The notes under the pieces are model-generated. The model had not been told where the DNA came from, made no database searches, and worked only from the letters and a program-made list of their open reading frames with translations. Shown piece by piece: positions 7,132 through 14,025 of a DNA stretch of 17,595 nt (position 1 is the first letter of the stretch; every line of letters begins with the position of its first letter). Source of the DNA: CAWACC01 sp964390695 (GTDB lineage: Bacteria > Chlamydiota > Chlamydiia > Chlamydiales > Parachlamydiaceae); assembly GCA_964390695.1 (NCBI GenBank), contig CAYMKI010000051.1, positions 1 through 17,595 of the forward strand, written 5' to 3'. A program made the position numbers and the translations under genes.

Positions 7132-7166
7132 ATCCTCATTAAAATCATATATGTATAAATGAGGAT
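7132..7166 (-). promoter_or_regulatory. Hairpin covering the ribosome binding site of the hydrolase gene
   Basis: Read on the minus strand, ATCCTCATT (7158-7166) and AATGAGGAT (7132-7140) pair perfectly over nine bases with a 17-base AU-rich loop. The right arm contains the GAGGA ribosome binding site, and the ATG follows within three bases. Folding would hide the site, as in translational switches or thermometers. Whether it folds in the cell is inferred. Confidence 0.5.
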
Positions 7167-7178
7167 TATGGTTATTTT

Positions 7179-7298
7179 TCAATTTTGCACAAGGGTTTTT
7201 CGGTGCGATTTTCCACCAGTTAACGCTATATCTTCTTTTACCCAGCGGCGTTGACCCTTCGAGGCTGCCTTCCCCTGGGCGACCATCTTTCGCCCCAT
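7179..7298 (-). CDS. Possible small basic peptide (39 residues), unrecognised
   Basis: An ATG at 7298 opens a 39-codon frame ending in TGA at 7179-7181, in the 188 bases between miaB and the hydrolase gene. The product begins MGRKMVAQGKAASKGQRRW and holds ten Lys/Arg and one His against two acidic residues, so it would be strongly basic and perhaps bind nucleic acid. No clear Shine-Dalgarno sequence precedes the ATG, and the frame continues upstream almost to the miaB stop. The stretch is visibly more GC-rich than the neighbouring spacers, which fits either coding or a structured RNA; GGGCGA/TCGCCC at 7277-7295 can form a hairpin. I do not recognise the peptide. Confidence 0.35.
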   Translation of the reverse strand: MGRKMVAQGKAASKGQRRWVKEDIALTGGKSHRKTLVQN

Positions 7299-7317
7299 TT
7301 GGTGGCTCGTAAATTTT

Positions 7318-8646
7318 TTATAGCGAGGACTGTTGGCGTTCTCCCAGTAAAGTGTGGTGGCTGTAGCTATGTAGTTTGACAGTCTGAAGAGTACCGATCA
7401 GTGATTCATCGCCGGGGAAAAGGACATTCTTCCAGCAGCGAGTATATCCTTTGAGTAGAGAACTATCTTTGAAATTACGGCTTTCTACCAGCACCTCCAC
7501 TTCGCTGCCTAGCATAGCCTGGCGTTGTTTAATATAAATCTCTTCTTGTAGCTGCAATAGACGCTGCAGTCGATCTTGTTTTACCTCTTCTGGGATGTCA
7601 TCTTTCCAGCGCATGGCAGGCGTACCTTTTCGAGGGCTGTAAGCGAACAAGAAGCTCAGGGAATATTCTATTTCTCTTAATCGGTCGTACGTCATCAGGA
7701 ATTCTTCTTCGGTTTCCGTGGGAAATCCGACGATGATATCTGTGCCGAGTGTGACGTTGGGTACAATTTCGCGCAGCATATGGACTTTTTCCATATACTG
7801 TTCGACAGTATAGATGCGGTGCATTTTTTTCAGTATCCGGTTGGATCCCGCCTGCAGGGGAAAGTGGACAAATTCGCACAAAGTCCTTAAGTCGCGAATA
7901 GCTTCCATCAGCTCCCGCGTAATGTCCACAGGATGGCTGGTCATGAAGCGTACGCGTTCCAGGCCTGGAATTTTATCGATGCGGTAAAGCAGATCGTGAA
8001 AGAGGCAGGCCCATTCGGGTTTGTCTTTACCATAGCTATTGACGTTTTGCCCAAGGAGGACGATCTCTTTATAACCTTGCGCAGCTAGATGACGGCACTC
8101 TTCTTCGATGCTTTTAGGGTCTCTAGAGACTTCAGGACCGCGCGTATATGGGACGACGCAGTACGTGCAAAATTTGTCGCACCCGCGAATGATGGATACA
8201 TAGGCCTTAGTTTTGTCGTCGCGTTTTGCGCTTAGGTAGTCGAGCTCGTAATGGAATTGATCGTCGGTCTTCACCGTTTGTTTGCCTGTGGACAATACTT
8301 CGTCCAAGACGTTATTGAGGTCGTGGATATTATTGGTGCCTAGAACAAAATCGATGTGGGGGATTTTTTGGAATAAAGCGTCTTTTTTGGCGTTGGCCAT
8401 GCAGCCGGTGACACCGATGATGGCATTTTTTTGGGGGGTTCGGCCGAGCCGGCCTATCTTGCCCATGACTTTACGTTCAGCTAAGTCTCTGACGGAGCAG
8501 GTATTAAAGATGAGGAGGTCGGCGACATTTTCATCTTCAGTGCGTTCCAATCCACGCTGTTCGAGTTGACCGATCATGATTTCGGTGTCTAATTCATTCA
8601 TTTGGCAACCGTAGGTGCGGACATAAAAGGTCTTGAGTTTTTTCAT
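7318..8646 (-). CDS. miaB: tRNA-2-methylthio-N6-dimethylallyladenosine synthase MiaB
   Basis: MiaB is a radical-SAM methylthiotransferase that adds a methylthio group to isopentenyl-A37 of tRNAs reading UNN codons. The 442-residue protein shows the N-terminal cluster-binding domain with C14 (TYGCQMN), C50 (FNTCSVR) and C82 (GCMA). The radical-SAM motif follows with C156, C160 and C163 (RGCDKFCTYCVVPYTRG). A C-terminal TRAM domain (about 375-437) binds RNA. The GPEVSR stretch after the radical-SAM motif resembles the GxExSR form I associate with MiaB, and the overall length also favours MiaB over RimO or MtaB. The ATG at 8646 has AAAGGA seven bases upstream. It is divergent from rplM, with its own promoter at 8703-8731. 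Confidence 0.93.
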   Translation of the reverse strand: MKKLKTFYVRTYGCQMNELDTEIMIGQLEQRGLERTEDENVADLLIFNTCSVRDLAERKVMGKIGRLGRTPQKNAIIGVTGCMANAKKDALFQKIPHIDFVLGTNNIHDLNNVLDEVLSTGKQTVKTDDQFHYELDYLSAKRDDKTKAYVSIIRGCDKFCTYCVVPYTRGPEVSRDPKSIEEECRHLAAQGYKEIVLLGQNVNSYGKDKPEWACLFHDLLYRIDKIPGLERVRFMTSHPVDITRELMEAIRDLRTLCEFVHFPLQAGSNRILKKMHRIYTVEQYMEKVHMLREIVPNVTLGTDIIVGFPTETEEEFLMTYDRLREIEYSLSFLFAYSPRKGTPAMRWKDDIPEEVKQDRLQRLLQLQEEIYIKQRQAMLGSEVEVLVESRNFKDSSLLKGYTRCWKNVLFPGDESLIGTLQTVKLHSYSHHTLLGERQQSSL

Positions 8647-8702
8647 GTATATATCCTTTAGAGGTTCAACATTTTTTGAATAAAGCTGTTTGATTTAAAA
8701 AA

Positions 8703-8731
8703 AGTATAAAAAAAAAGGGATCTTTTTGCAA
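8703..8731 (-). promoter_or_regulatory. Promoter of miaB
   Basis: On the minus strand TTGCAA (8726-8731) and TATACT (8703-8708) are 17 bases apart, followed by a leader of about 55 bases to the miaB start codon. The -10 matches the consensus at five of six bases and the -35 at four of six. Confidence 0.55.
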
Positions 8732-8747
8732 GGGTTGTAAAAAACTG

Positions 8748-8776
8748 TTGGCAAAAACTCATAAACAGATTATCAT
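8748..8776 (+). promoter_or_regulatory. Promoter of rplM-rpsI
   Basis: TTGGCA (8748-8753) and TATCAT (8771-8776) each match the bacterial housekeeping consensus at five of six bases and are separated by exactly 17 bases. The leader to the rplM ATG is about 35 bases. It is the best promoter match in the window and is back to back with the miaB promoter. Confidence 0.7.
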
Positions 8777-8815
8777 AGGAGCAATGTGTAAATCTTAATT
8801 CAAGGTAAGTAATCC

Positions 8816-9268
8816 ATGTCTCAAAACAACAAAACGCAAAACAAAACAAAAATGCTTAAGACTAGTGAGATTAAGCATGAATGGTATATTTTAGATGCTG
8901 CAGGTAAAACCCTAGGCCGCTTTGCTGCTGAAGTAGCCAAGATTTTACGCGGGAAGCATAAGCCTTCATTTACTCCCAATCTAGATTGCGGAGATGGGGT
9001 GATCATCATTAACGCTGATAAAATCCACGTTACCGGCAACAAAGAAGCTGCAAAACTCTACACCTATTACACTGGTTATATGAGCGGCTTGCGCCAAATC
9101 CCTTATCGCACCATGATGGCCCGCAAACCTGGCTATATTGTTGAACATGCTGTCAAAGGTATGATGCCGGGATCCCGCCTTGGAAGACAACAATCTAAAA
9201 GGTTGCGAGTTTTTGCCGGTATTGAACACGGTATGGATGCGCAAAAACCCATTCAAGTTAATGTATAA
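8816..9268 (+). CDS. rplM: 50S ribosomal protein L13
   Basis: L13 is an early-assembling 23S rRNA-binding protein of the large subunit. The 150-residue product has WYILDAAGKTLGRFAAEVAKILRGKHK near the N-terminus, GDGVIIINADKIHVTGNK, the YYTGYMSGLR loop and the highly conserved EHAVKGMMP before LGRQQSKRLRVFAG. It carries about 20 extra Lys/Asn/Gln-rich residues before the core domain, which is also a feature of the Chlamydia protein as I recall it. The ATG at 8816 has AAGG ten bases upstream. It is first in a two-gene operon with rpsI and reads opposite to its neighbours. Confidence 0.96.
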   Translation: MSQNNKTQNKTKMLKTSEIKHEWYILDAAGKTLGRFAAEVAKILRGKHKPSFTPNLDCGDGVIIINADKIHVTGNKEAAKLYTYYTGYMSGLRQIPYRTMMARKPGYIVEHAVKGMMPGSRLGRQQSKRLRVFAGIEHGMDAQKPIQVNV

Positions 9269-9293
9269 GAAATAAACTAAGGAATTATTAAAT

Positions 9294-9683
9294 ATGTTGC
9301 AAGAAACCGTCACAACAGGAAGGCGCAAAACAGCTGTAGCATCAGTCCGACTCAGACCCGGTACTGGAAATATCAACGTCAACGAAAAGCCTTTCGATGT
9401 ATACTTTCCTCTGGAAATCCAAAGAAAGGGAATTTTGGCTCCTTTCGAAAAAATTGGTGGACATGGCCAATATGACATCATTATTCGCGTTAAAGGCGGA
9501 GGAAAAGAAGGTCAAGCCAATGCATCGCGTCTCGGCATAGCTCGCGCGCTGTTGCAAGAGAACGAAAGCCTACATCAAGACTTTAAATCCAATCATTTTC
9601 TTACCCGCGATTCTCGTAAGAAAGAGCGTAAGAAATATGGTCGTGCTGGAGCCCGTAAACGCTTCCAATTCTCCAAACGCTAA
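9294..9683 (+). CDS. rpsI: 30S ribosomal protein S9
   Basis: S9 binds the head of the small subunit, and its C-terminal tail reaches the P-site tRNA. The 129-residue product has TGRRKTAVASVRLRPGTG at the start, YFPLEIQR and the IIRVKGGGKEGQA core. It ends KKERKKYGRAGARKRFQFSKR, with the invariant tail KR that contacts the tRNA. As I recall it, the pattern closely follows the Chlamydia S9 sequence and is one of the best taxonomic hints in the window. It lies 25 bases after rplM with AAGGA upstream of the ATG. Confidence 0.96.
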   Translation: MLQETVTTGRRKTAVASVRLRPGTGNINVNEKPFDVYFPLEIQRKGILAPFEKIGGHGQYDIIIRVKGGGKEGQANASRLGIARALLQENESLHQDFKSNHFLTRDSRKKERKKYGRAGARKRFQFSKR

Positions 9684-9740
9684 ACCAGTCTTGGTTTGTG
9701 TCATTCAAGGGCAAAGGTTTTCCTTTGCTCTTTTTTTTTA
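9682..9740 (+). terminator. Intrinsic terminator of rplM-rpsI
   Basis: The strong part is GCAAAGG-TTTT-CCTTTGC (9711-9728), extended by three outer pairs including one G-U, followed directly by nine T (9731-9739). A smaller stem AAACCA/TGGTTT (9682-9697) overlaps the stop codon just before it. The structure fills the 60-base gap to the convergent priA stop codon. It lacks a T-run on the minus strand, so it ends the ribosomal operon only. Confidence 0.85.
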
Positions 9741-9743
9741 TAC

Positions 9744-11990
9744 TTAGAAAAAAGTCGATAGTGGATTGACATCTACCAGCATTTTGACTGACGATGGCAG
9801 TTTTATCTGTTCTTTTACCTTTTCCAACGCTTTCGTAAAACCTGAAATTTGCGGGCCTTTAACGAGGAATTGATAGCGGTATTTGTCTTTGACTTTTGCA
9901 TAGGCGCAAGGCACAGCGGGCTGCACTTCATAGGTAGAAGCTAGGTGTTGCAGCAGGTGATGCCTCATGTTTTCTGCTGCTTGCAGGGTAACTTTATCTT
10001 CTGTACCCGAAAAAACTAATTTGATCAGATTCGAAAAGGGGGGATAGCCAAACAGTTGTCTTACGGCTAATTCCTGTTTAAAGAATTCAGAATAATTTTG
10101 TTCCGCTGCCAGGCGTATCACTCCGTTATCAGGAAGTAGTGTTTGAATGACGACCTCACCGGCTAAGGCTCCTCTTCCGGCACGTCCTGTTACCTGGGTG
10201 AGAAGTTGGAAAACCACTTCGGATGCCCTGAAATCTGGAATGTTTAAGGCTACATCGCTGTTCAAGATCCCTACTAAAGTGACCTGAGGGAAGTGCAAGC
10301 CTTTAGCGATCATTTGAGTGCCGATCAATACATCGGCTTTTCCTGAGCCGAATTCTTTTAGCAGCTTTTGGTGGCTGCCTTTATGCCGTGTCGTGTCGGC
10401 ATCCATGCGCATAGTGTGTATATCAGGAAAAATTGCTTGTAGGGCTTTTTGAGCTAGTTCCGTGCCAATGCCTCGGAATTTCATCGTAGAAGCATCGCCG
10501 CAGCCTGGACATACAGAAGGTGGAGGAGAAAGCGTGTAATTGCAAAGGTGGCAGGCCAGACTGTTTTCTCCTTTATGAAACGTCATGCAGACATCACAGT
10601 GGTTGCATTTGACGGTGTGATGGCATTTTGTGCATAGCAAGGTGGTGTGGTAGCCGCGGCGGTTTAAAAAAAGGATGCACTGCTCTCCTAGGCTTATTTT
10701 TTGTTTGATTTTTTCCAAAAGGGTATCGGAAAATAGAGTTACCCCTTTGGCTTTATCATATTCTTTGCCCATATCTACAATCGTGACAGAAGGAATGGAT
10801 GCGGCATCGGCTCTGGCATGCAGGGTGCTGAGAATATATTTACCTTGTGTAGCATTGTAGTAAGACTCCAGGCTGGGGGTGGCGCTGCCAAGAATCACCA
10901 AACTGTTGGAGAGTTTTGCCCGCATGACAGCAACGTCTCTGGCATTATAACATGGGGATTCTTCAGTTTGCTTATACGAGGGCTCGTGTTCCTCATCCAC
11001 AATGATCAGCCCTAAGTTTTGGATTGGGCTAAAGATGGCTGAACGAGCGCCTATTACAATGTTCGCATCCCCGCGCTTGATCCTGTTCCACTCATCAAAC
11101 CGCTCGCCTTGACTCAATCGATGGTGCAAAATAGCAATATGGTTGTCAAAACGACTTCTGAAGCGTTCTATGGTTTGAGCTGTCAAAGCTATTTCTGGGA
11201 CAAGCATTAGAGTCCCTTTTCCGAGAGACAAAGCTTTATCTATGGCTTGCAGATAGACTTCGGTTTTTCCGCTTCCTGTGACCCCATGTAGAAGATGACT
11301 CTGGAACAAGTGTTTTTCCAATCCCTCATGAATTTTTGCTAAAGCTGTATGTTGATCGGAATTTAAATTCTTAGGCTTGGTTTTGAAGTACTCTTCATCG
11401 ACTAAAGGGGAGCGGTCGATGCGCACAATATCTAGAAGCAACAGTTTTTTTTTAACCAAAGCATCAACAGGACTTCGAGAGCCTTGAGTTTGCTCCAGCA
11501 GCTCTGATAGTAGAATACCTTTCTTAACCTGCAGTAGCACATCCAACACCTGCGCTTGGGCTGGATAGGTATTGCGTGTCTCCTGGCAATAGTTTTGCAG
11601 AAATTCTTTGGATTTAGCTCGCAGGACATAGAGCTGTTGTTTATGGGATATTTGCTTACGCACACTTGCTGGAAGCATGATTTTGATCACCTGAGACAAC
11701 GGGGCGCAATAATATTTAGACATCCAGTAAGCTAGGTCGAAGAGGTCTTCTTGGATAAGTTCTTGTTCTGTTAAGATAGAGGATAGCTGTTTGACAGGAG
11801 AGAAATCCGGCTTTTCCTTAATGGCGACTACATAGCCTTTGTATAGTTTATTTCTGACAGGCACCTCTACCATCATGCCTTTTTTTATCTTTAAGGCTTG
11901 CAGTTCGTCTAGTCCATAGTCCAGCAATTTATCAAGATACAAGTCTAAAGCTACAGAGACATACTGGCTATAGTTTTTGCTGGATGCCAT
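9744..11990 (-). CDS. priA: Primosomal replication-restart helicase PriA
   Basis: PriA recognises stalled or collapsed forks, unwinds DNA 3'-5' and reloads the replisome. The 748-residue product has the N-terminal 3'-end-binding domain (about 1-110), a linker winged-helix region, Walker A GVTGSGKT (236-243), the DEEH box (332-335) and GSATPSLES. The zinc-binding insertion has eight paired cysteines (C453/C456, C462/C465, C480/C483, C494/C497) plus an extra C468. The C-terminal helicase lobe contains GTQMIAKG and QVTGRAGR. All key motifs are intact. The ATG at 11990 follows AAAAGG and lies 16 bases after the previous gene's stop codon, making it the last of a three-gene operon. It converges on rpsI. 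Confidence 0.96.
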   Translation of the reverse strand: MASSKNYSQYVSVALDLYLDKLLDYGLDELQALKIKKGMMVEVPVRNKLYKGYVVAIKEKPDFSPVKQLSSILTEQELIQEDLFDLAYWMSKYYCAPLSQVIKIMLPASVRKQISHKQQLYVLRAKSKEFLQNYCQETRNTYPAQAQVLDVLLQVKKGILLSELLEQTQGSRSPVDALVKKKLLLLDIVRIDRSPLVDEEYFKTKPKNLNSDQHTALAKIHEGLEKHLFQSHLLHGVTGSGKTEVYLQAIDKALSLGKGTLMLVPEIALTAQTIERFRSRFDNHIAILHHRLSQGERFDEWNRIKRGDANIVIGARSAIFSPIQNLGLIIVDEEHEPSYKQTEESPCYNARDVAVMRAKLSNSLVILGSATPSLESYYNATQGKYILSTLHARADAASIPSVTIVDMGKEYDKAKGVTLFSDTLLEKIKQKISLGEQCILFLNRRGYHTTLLCTKCHHTVKCNHCDVCMTFHKGENSLACHLCNYTLSPPPSVCPGCGDASTMKFRGIGTELAQKALQAIFPDIHTMRMDADTTRHKGSHQKLLKEFGSGKADVLIGTQMIAKGLHFPQVTLVGILNSDVALNIPDFRASEVVFQLLTQVTGRAGRGALAGEVVIQTLLPDNGVIRLAAEQNYSEFFKQELAVRQLFGYPPFSNLIKLVFSGTEDKVTLQAAENMRHHLLQHLASTYEVQPAVPCAYAKVKDKYRYQFLVKGPQISGFTKALEKVKEQIKLPSSVKMLVDVNPLSTFF

Positions 11991-12006
11991 TTTTGTTGCC
12001 TTTTGA

Positions 12007-12870
12007 CTATAAACCCAGCTTGTGGAATGATTTTATGGTGTTCCAGAGAGCTTGTTTTAGTTGAGGATCTTGGCTTAGGGCTTCCGGAGAAGGTATTAAC
12101 AATCCGGGTATGGCTTGGAAGAAATTTTGAGAGTTTTCCTTTTTCATCAAGGCGTATAGTCCCGGCAATTGCTGGCAGTGCATTTCTGGAATGATGATCA
12201 GTTTTAATGTGGGTATTTGCAATAGGCGGCTCCAAGCATTAGCAGTTTCAAAAGAGTTGGCATCAATGAGTTGGGCTGGAGCAATATGCGTGCTGATGGC
12301 TTTTGCCATATTCTCTAATAGTTCTTTAGAGCTAGAGGTGGAAGGCAAAAATAACACCAAAATTTTAACTGTAGGAGAAATGAGAGGTATTTGCGTTTCT
12401 TCGTAAATCTTGAGTCCAGGTGCCAATGTCTTCACGAGTTGTTTCATTTCAGAGAAATCCGGAACTTTAGGAGCTGCAAGTGGATCCAAAGTCAAGGGAG
12501 TTTTGTTCGGCATCACTTGAGGGGTGGGTGTATTTAGCTTGTTCTTAGTTGCAGGCGAGGGATCTGGCGGCGATGAAAGAGAGGGGTGTTGAGTATTGGG
12601 AAGAGAGGTTTTTGGTTCATTTTTGGAGGCAATACTCTCTGTGGATTTTGGAGTCGGGGGTGGAGGGGATGCGGGCGATGTTGGTTGCTTGGGATTCGGA
12701 CTGTGCTGGCTAGAAGCAGATGGAGTGGTTTTTTTTATGTTGATAAATTTTTTAAAAAAGTTGAAATCATCGAGAGAACTGGAAATGCGGTCTTTACGTG
12801 TGTATTCTTGCAGAAGGTATAGTTCAGCTAAATCTACTAATTCACCATACTGATCTTTGAGCATATTCAT
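12007..12870 (-). CDS. Unrecognised protein with a proline/serine-rich linker, upstream of priA
   Basis: I do not recognise this 287-residue protein. The N-terminus (about 1-48) looks helical (LVDLAELYLLQEYT). A disordered linker rich in Pro, Ser, Thr and Lys follows (about 48-130, including PASPPPPTPK). The C-terminal domain (about 135-287) alternates strands and helices (VKILVLFLPS, LKLIIIPEMHC), suggesting a compact alpha/beta fold. There is no signal peptide or membrane segment. Its ATG shares the A of the preceding gene's TGA (TGATG), so the two are translationally coupled, and it precedes priA by 16 bases. The neighbourhood hints at a replication-linked or lineage-specific role but does not prove one. 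Confidence 0.7.
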   Translation of the reverse strand: MNMLKDQYGELVDLAELYLLQEYTRKDRISSSLDDFNFFKKFINIKKTTPSASSQHSPNPKQPTSPASPPPPTPKSTESIASKNEPKTSLPNTQHPSLSSPPDPSPATKNKLNTPTPQVMPNKTPLTLDPLAAPKVPDFSEMKQLVKTLAPGLKIYEETQIPLISPTVKILVLFLPSTSSSKELLENMAKAISTHIAPAQLIDANSFETANAWSRLLQIPTLKLIIIPEMHCQQLPGLYALMKKENSQNFFQAIPGLLIPSPEALSQDPQLKQALWNTIKSFHKLGL

Positions 12871-13571
12871 CAGGCGACCACTTCCTTTAATTTAGCGTAG
12901 AATTGTTCGCCAACAGACTCGTGGCCGCGGGAAATGAAATTTTTCTTTAACCTTAGAGCTGTCTTTAGAAGACCTTCAGGGTGTATTTCGAAGAATAATT
13001 GTTTTAGGTATCCTTCTCCATATATGGTTTCAAAGGCTGTTTTATTTCTTAATAGATAAAAAATTACCATTTCATCATTGGAGAATTCTCTAAGTAGGTT
13101 ATTGACGGTATGGGTTAATTGGTGAAAGGCTGATAGTAATTGCAGGATCTTTTTTTTCAGGGCATGAGTCTGAGTCTGTAGGCTTTTTTTGAGTTCCATT
13201 TGTGTGATGAGATGCATAATATCGATACTTATTTTCCATAAAATGGTGGATAAACGTTCTAATTGTGCATATTTTGCGAGGCGCGAATGACTCGTGGCAA
13301 TGAATGCTGTCGAATGATGTTTTAGTTTTAAAAGTGTTCCCTGCTCGTAGTTCCAGCACCAGCTGAGTTCGTGGATAGGCCCTGTTAACTTCGAGATAGC
13401 AATTTTAAGAGGTTCAAGGGCAAGCTGCTGTTTCACTTCAAACATGTGCTTAAGTTGTGAGATCTCAAGGTTAGCTTGGCAGAATTCTTCTAGGAAAAAC
13501 TGAAAAATGAGGCTGCGGCTTTGGTGAAAAGAAGTGGTGTGAGTATGATTTCTTTGCTTATGGTTTGTCAC
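12870..13571 (-). CDS. Unrecognised helical protein, first gene of the priA operon
   Basis: A 233-residue protein I cannot name. It appears almost entirely alpha-helical, with long amphipathic stretches (for example LKKKILQLLSAFHQLTHTV near residues 138-156) and a His/Thr-rich start. No signal peptide or clear membrane helix is visible. The start is a GTG at 13571, chosen because GGAG lies six bases upstream and no in-frame ATG fits. The TGA stop overlaps the next ATG as TGATG. The MITE-like element ends 50-odd bases upstream of this start and may supply part of its promoter. Confidence 0.7.
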   Translation of the reverse strand: MTNHKQRNHTHTTSFHQSRSLIFQFFLEEFCQANLEISQLKHMFEVKQQLALEPLKIAISKLTGPIHELSWCWNYEQGTLLKLKHHSTAFIATSHSRLAKYAQLERLSTILWKISIDIMHLITQMELKKSLQTQTHALKKKILQLLSAFHQLTHTVNNLLREFSNDEMVIFYLLRNKTAFETIYGEGYLKQLFFEIHPEGLLKTALRLKKNFISRGHESVGEQFYAKLKEVVA

Positions 13572-13620
13572 TGATGTCTCCGATCCACGACAGATAGGTT
13601 AGCAAATTTAATAGTTATTT

Positions 13621-13719
13621 ACTAGAGGTAATTGCAAAACTCGTAAAGGCGGTCTGTTGGATCTATTCTAAAAATGTCTCAAAATCCCGCATTTTCTGAG
13701 TTTTGCAATTACCTCACTA
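13621..13719. mobile_element. MITE-like element (91 bp) with perfect 18-bp terminal inverted repeats
   Basis: GAGGTAATTGCAAAACTC at 13625-13642 is the exact reverse complement of 13698-13715. Outside these ends, ACTA occurs directly repeated at 13621-13624 and 13716-13719, as expected of a 4-base target duplication. CTAG or ACTAG are alternative readings if the element ends one base further in. The 55-base interior has no coding capacity. It is too short for a transposase and would depend on one elsewhere in the genome. GAGTTTTGCAA also occurs at 4388-4398 beside the long palindrome, which may be chance or a relic of the same family. Confidence 0.8.
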
Positions 13720-13723
13720 GTAT

Positions 13724-13764
13724 AAAAAAAAGGACGCAATCTCCAAGGAGATTGCGTCCTTTTT
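13724..13764 (-). terminator. Strong intrinsic terminator after the 37-residue gene
   Basis: A perfect stem joins 13727-13744 with 13747-13764 (core GGACGCAATCTCC, tip CTCC-AA-GGAG, where the innermost pair probably opens). On the minus strand it is followed by a run of eight T. On the plus strand it is followed by five T, so it may work both ways. It begins 18 bases after the small gene's stop codon. Confidence 0.9.
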
Positions 13765-13782
13765 GAAAAAATGGGAACTGTA

Positions 13783-13896
13783 TTACCAGTTGGATTTTTT
13801 TGTTGTAGGAGTTGTCTTATTCGAATGTTGTTCTTGCTTTGCAGGTTGTGATTTTTGAGTTTGTGTTGTATTCTTGTTTTGTTTTTTTGCGTCCAT
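13783..13896 (-). CDS. Small polar peptide (37 residues), unrecognised
   Basis: An ATG at 13896 is preceded by AAGGAGG with a seven-base spacer, a near-ideal ribosome binding site. The frame runs 37 codons to TAA at 13783-13785, then comes a strong terminator. The product begins MDAKKQNKNTTQTQKSQPAK and is built almost wholly of Lys, Gln, Thr, Asn and Ser, with a C-terminal Trp. It should be positively charged and disordered, with no membrane or signal segment. An exact TTGACA at 14011-14016 lies upstream, though the -10 is poor. A 10-bp hairpin (13935-13960) sits in the leader. RBS plus terminator make it a credible independent gene; its function is unknown. Confidence 0.65.
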   Translation of the reverse strand: MDAKKQNKNTTQTQKSQPAKQEQHSNKTTPTTKKSNW

Positions 13897-13934
13897 TTTA
13901 TAACCTCCTTAACGGTTTATATGGGTTGAATTCG

Positions 13935-13960
13935 CGAGTTTTGGCTTATCCAGAAACTCG
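13935..13960 (-). other. Hairpin in the leader of the small polar peptide gene
   Basis: CGAGTTT (13935-13941) pairs with AAACTCG (13954-13960), continuing as TGG with CCA around a five-base loop and one bulged G. No T-run follows on the minus strand. It could be a processed 3' end of the OTU transcript or a leader structure of the small gene. Confidence 0.5.
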
Positions 13961-14010
13961 ACGATATCTTATTCCAAGGACACTTATGTAATCTCATGCT
14001 TTATTAAAAT

Positions 14011-14016
14011 TGTCAA
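14011..14016 (-). promoter_or_regulatory. Possible -35 box for the small polar peptide gene
   Basis: An exact TTGACA on the minus strand lies just after the OTU gene's stop codon. The best downstream -10 candidates (GATTAC at 17 bases, ATTACA at 18) match poorly, so the promoter is tentative. Confidence 0.35.
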
Positions 14017-14025
14017 TAAAAAATT

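Noticed and set aside
8981..9481. Minus-strand frame of 166 codons across rplM and rpsI
   Set aside because: It is a shadow of two certain ribosomal protein genes on the other strand.
12586..12853. Plus-strand Gly/Trp-rich frames opposite the proline linker
   Set aside because: The composition follows from antisense reading of Pro/Ser codons; no start signals are present.
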